Made by a program: the position numbers and the translations under genes. A DNA stretch of 6,244 bases from NCBI GenBank assembly GCA_002385265.1, contig DGDD01000131.1, forward strand, positions 1-6,244. The letters run 5' to 3'. Numbering within the stretch: the stretch's first letter is position 1; every line of letters starts with the position of its first letter. The stretch is from Chitinophagaceae bacterium UBA3961. Its GTDB lineage: Bacteria > Bacteroidota > Bacteroidia > Chitinophagales > Chitinophagaceae. Positions 6,177 to 6,244 of this stretch are shown one piece after another. Under the pieces are notes generated by a model, which saw nothing but the letters and a program-made list of their open reading frames with translations, did not search any database and was not told the origin of the DNA.

Positions 6177-6244
6177 GGAACAGCCGAAATACAGGAGCGA
6201 GGATGAGAGGAGACGAGGAGAGAGGAAGCTGCAATTTGTTTATG
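6175..6244 (+). CDS. Possible start of a further gene, cut by the window end
   Basis: An ATG at 6175 opens a frame that stays open for 23 codons to the window edge, reading MEQPKYRSEDERRRGERKLQ and then FVY. The residues are strongly charged and no family is recognised. The DNA at 6193-6228 is almost entirely purine, which by itself keeps several frames free of stops; a second ATG frame at 6203 is open too. It may therefore be a real gene start or non-coding purine-rich spacer. Confidence 0.3.
   Translation, partial: MEQPKYRSEDERRRGERKLQFVY

Noticed and set aside
1..6244. CRISPR array, tRNA, rRNA, transposase or phage genes
   Set aside because: No regularly spaced repeats, no RNA-gene landmarks and no mobile-element proteins were seen; nearly all of the window is accounted for by conserved chromosomal genes.

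Overview
The window looks like ordinary chromosomal DNA from a member of the Bacteroidota, probably the Chitinophagales or a nearby group (inference). The evidence is the gene set and its order: mutY, ssb, gldE and gldD in a row, followed by a DUF3109 protein, a LutB-type iron-sulfur protein and a DUF7033/NodB-like protein, all characteristic of this phylum. Supporting traits are promoter-like TAnnTTTG elements, weak or absent Shine-Dalgarno sites before most genes, and TTG and GTG start codons.

Layout, all on the + strand: the last part of mutY (2-226); a 136-base gap with a perfect but orphan Shine-Dalgarno sequence; ssb (363-785); a 77-base gap with a promoter-like element and a GAAA-loop hairpin; gldE (863-2191, TTG start), overlapping gldD (2191-2784) by one base; the DUF3109 gene (2791-3387, GTG start) 6 bases on; lutB (3402-4778) 14 bases on; then a divergent polysaccharide-deacetylase-like gene (4827-6146). 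The last 98 bases hold an AT-only hairpin and a purine-rich stretch that may open another gene. Genes gldE to lutB are packed tightly enough to be one transcription unit.

Functions fall into three groups. MutY and SSB serve DNA repair and replication. GldE (CNNM/CBS membrane protein) and GldD (lipoprotein) belong to the envelope machinery first found through gliding motility. DUF3109 and LutB are cysteine-rich proteins; LutB is an electron-transfer subunit of L-lactate oxidation, but its partners LutA and LutC are absent here. No common pathway linking all of these is evident.

I found no clear new system, mobile element, CRISPR array, tRNA or rRNA. The most notable oddity is a perfect 23-bp inverted repeat whose left arm is exactly the first 23 bases of the window. 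It is best explained as a fold-back artefact at a contig end, which would make the first codons of the mutY fragment false. Smaller points are the hairpin at the predicted 5' end of the gldE transcript, the start codon of the deacetylase-like gene sitting in a hairpin loop, and the AT-only hairpin after that gene.
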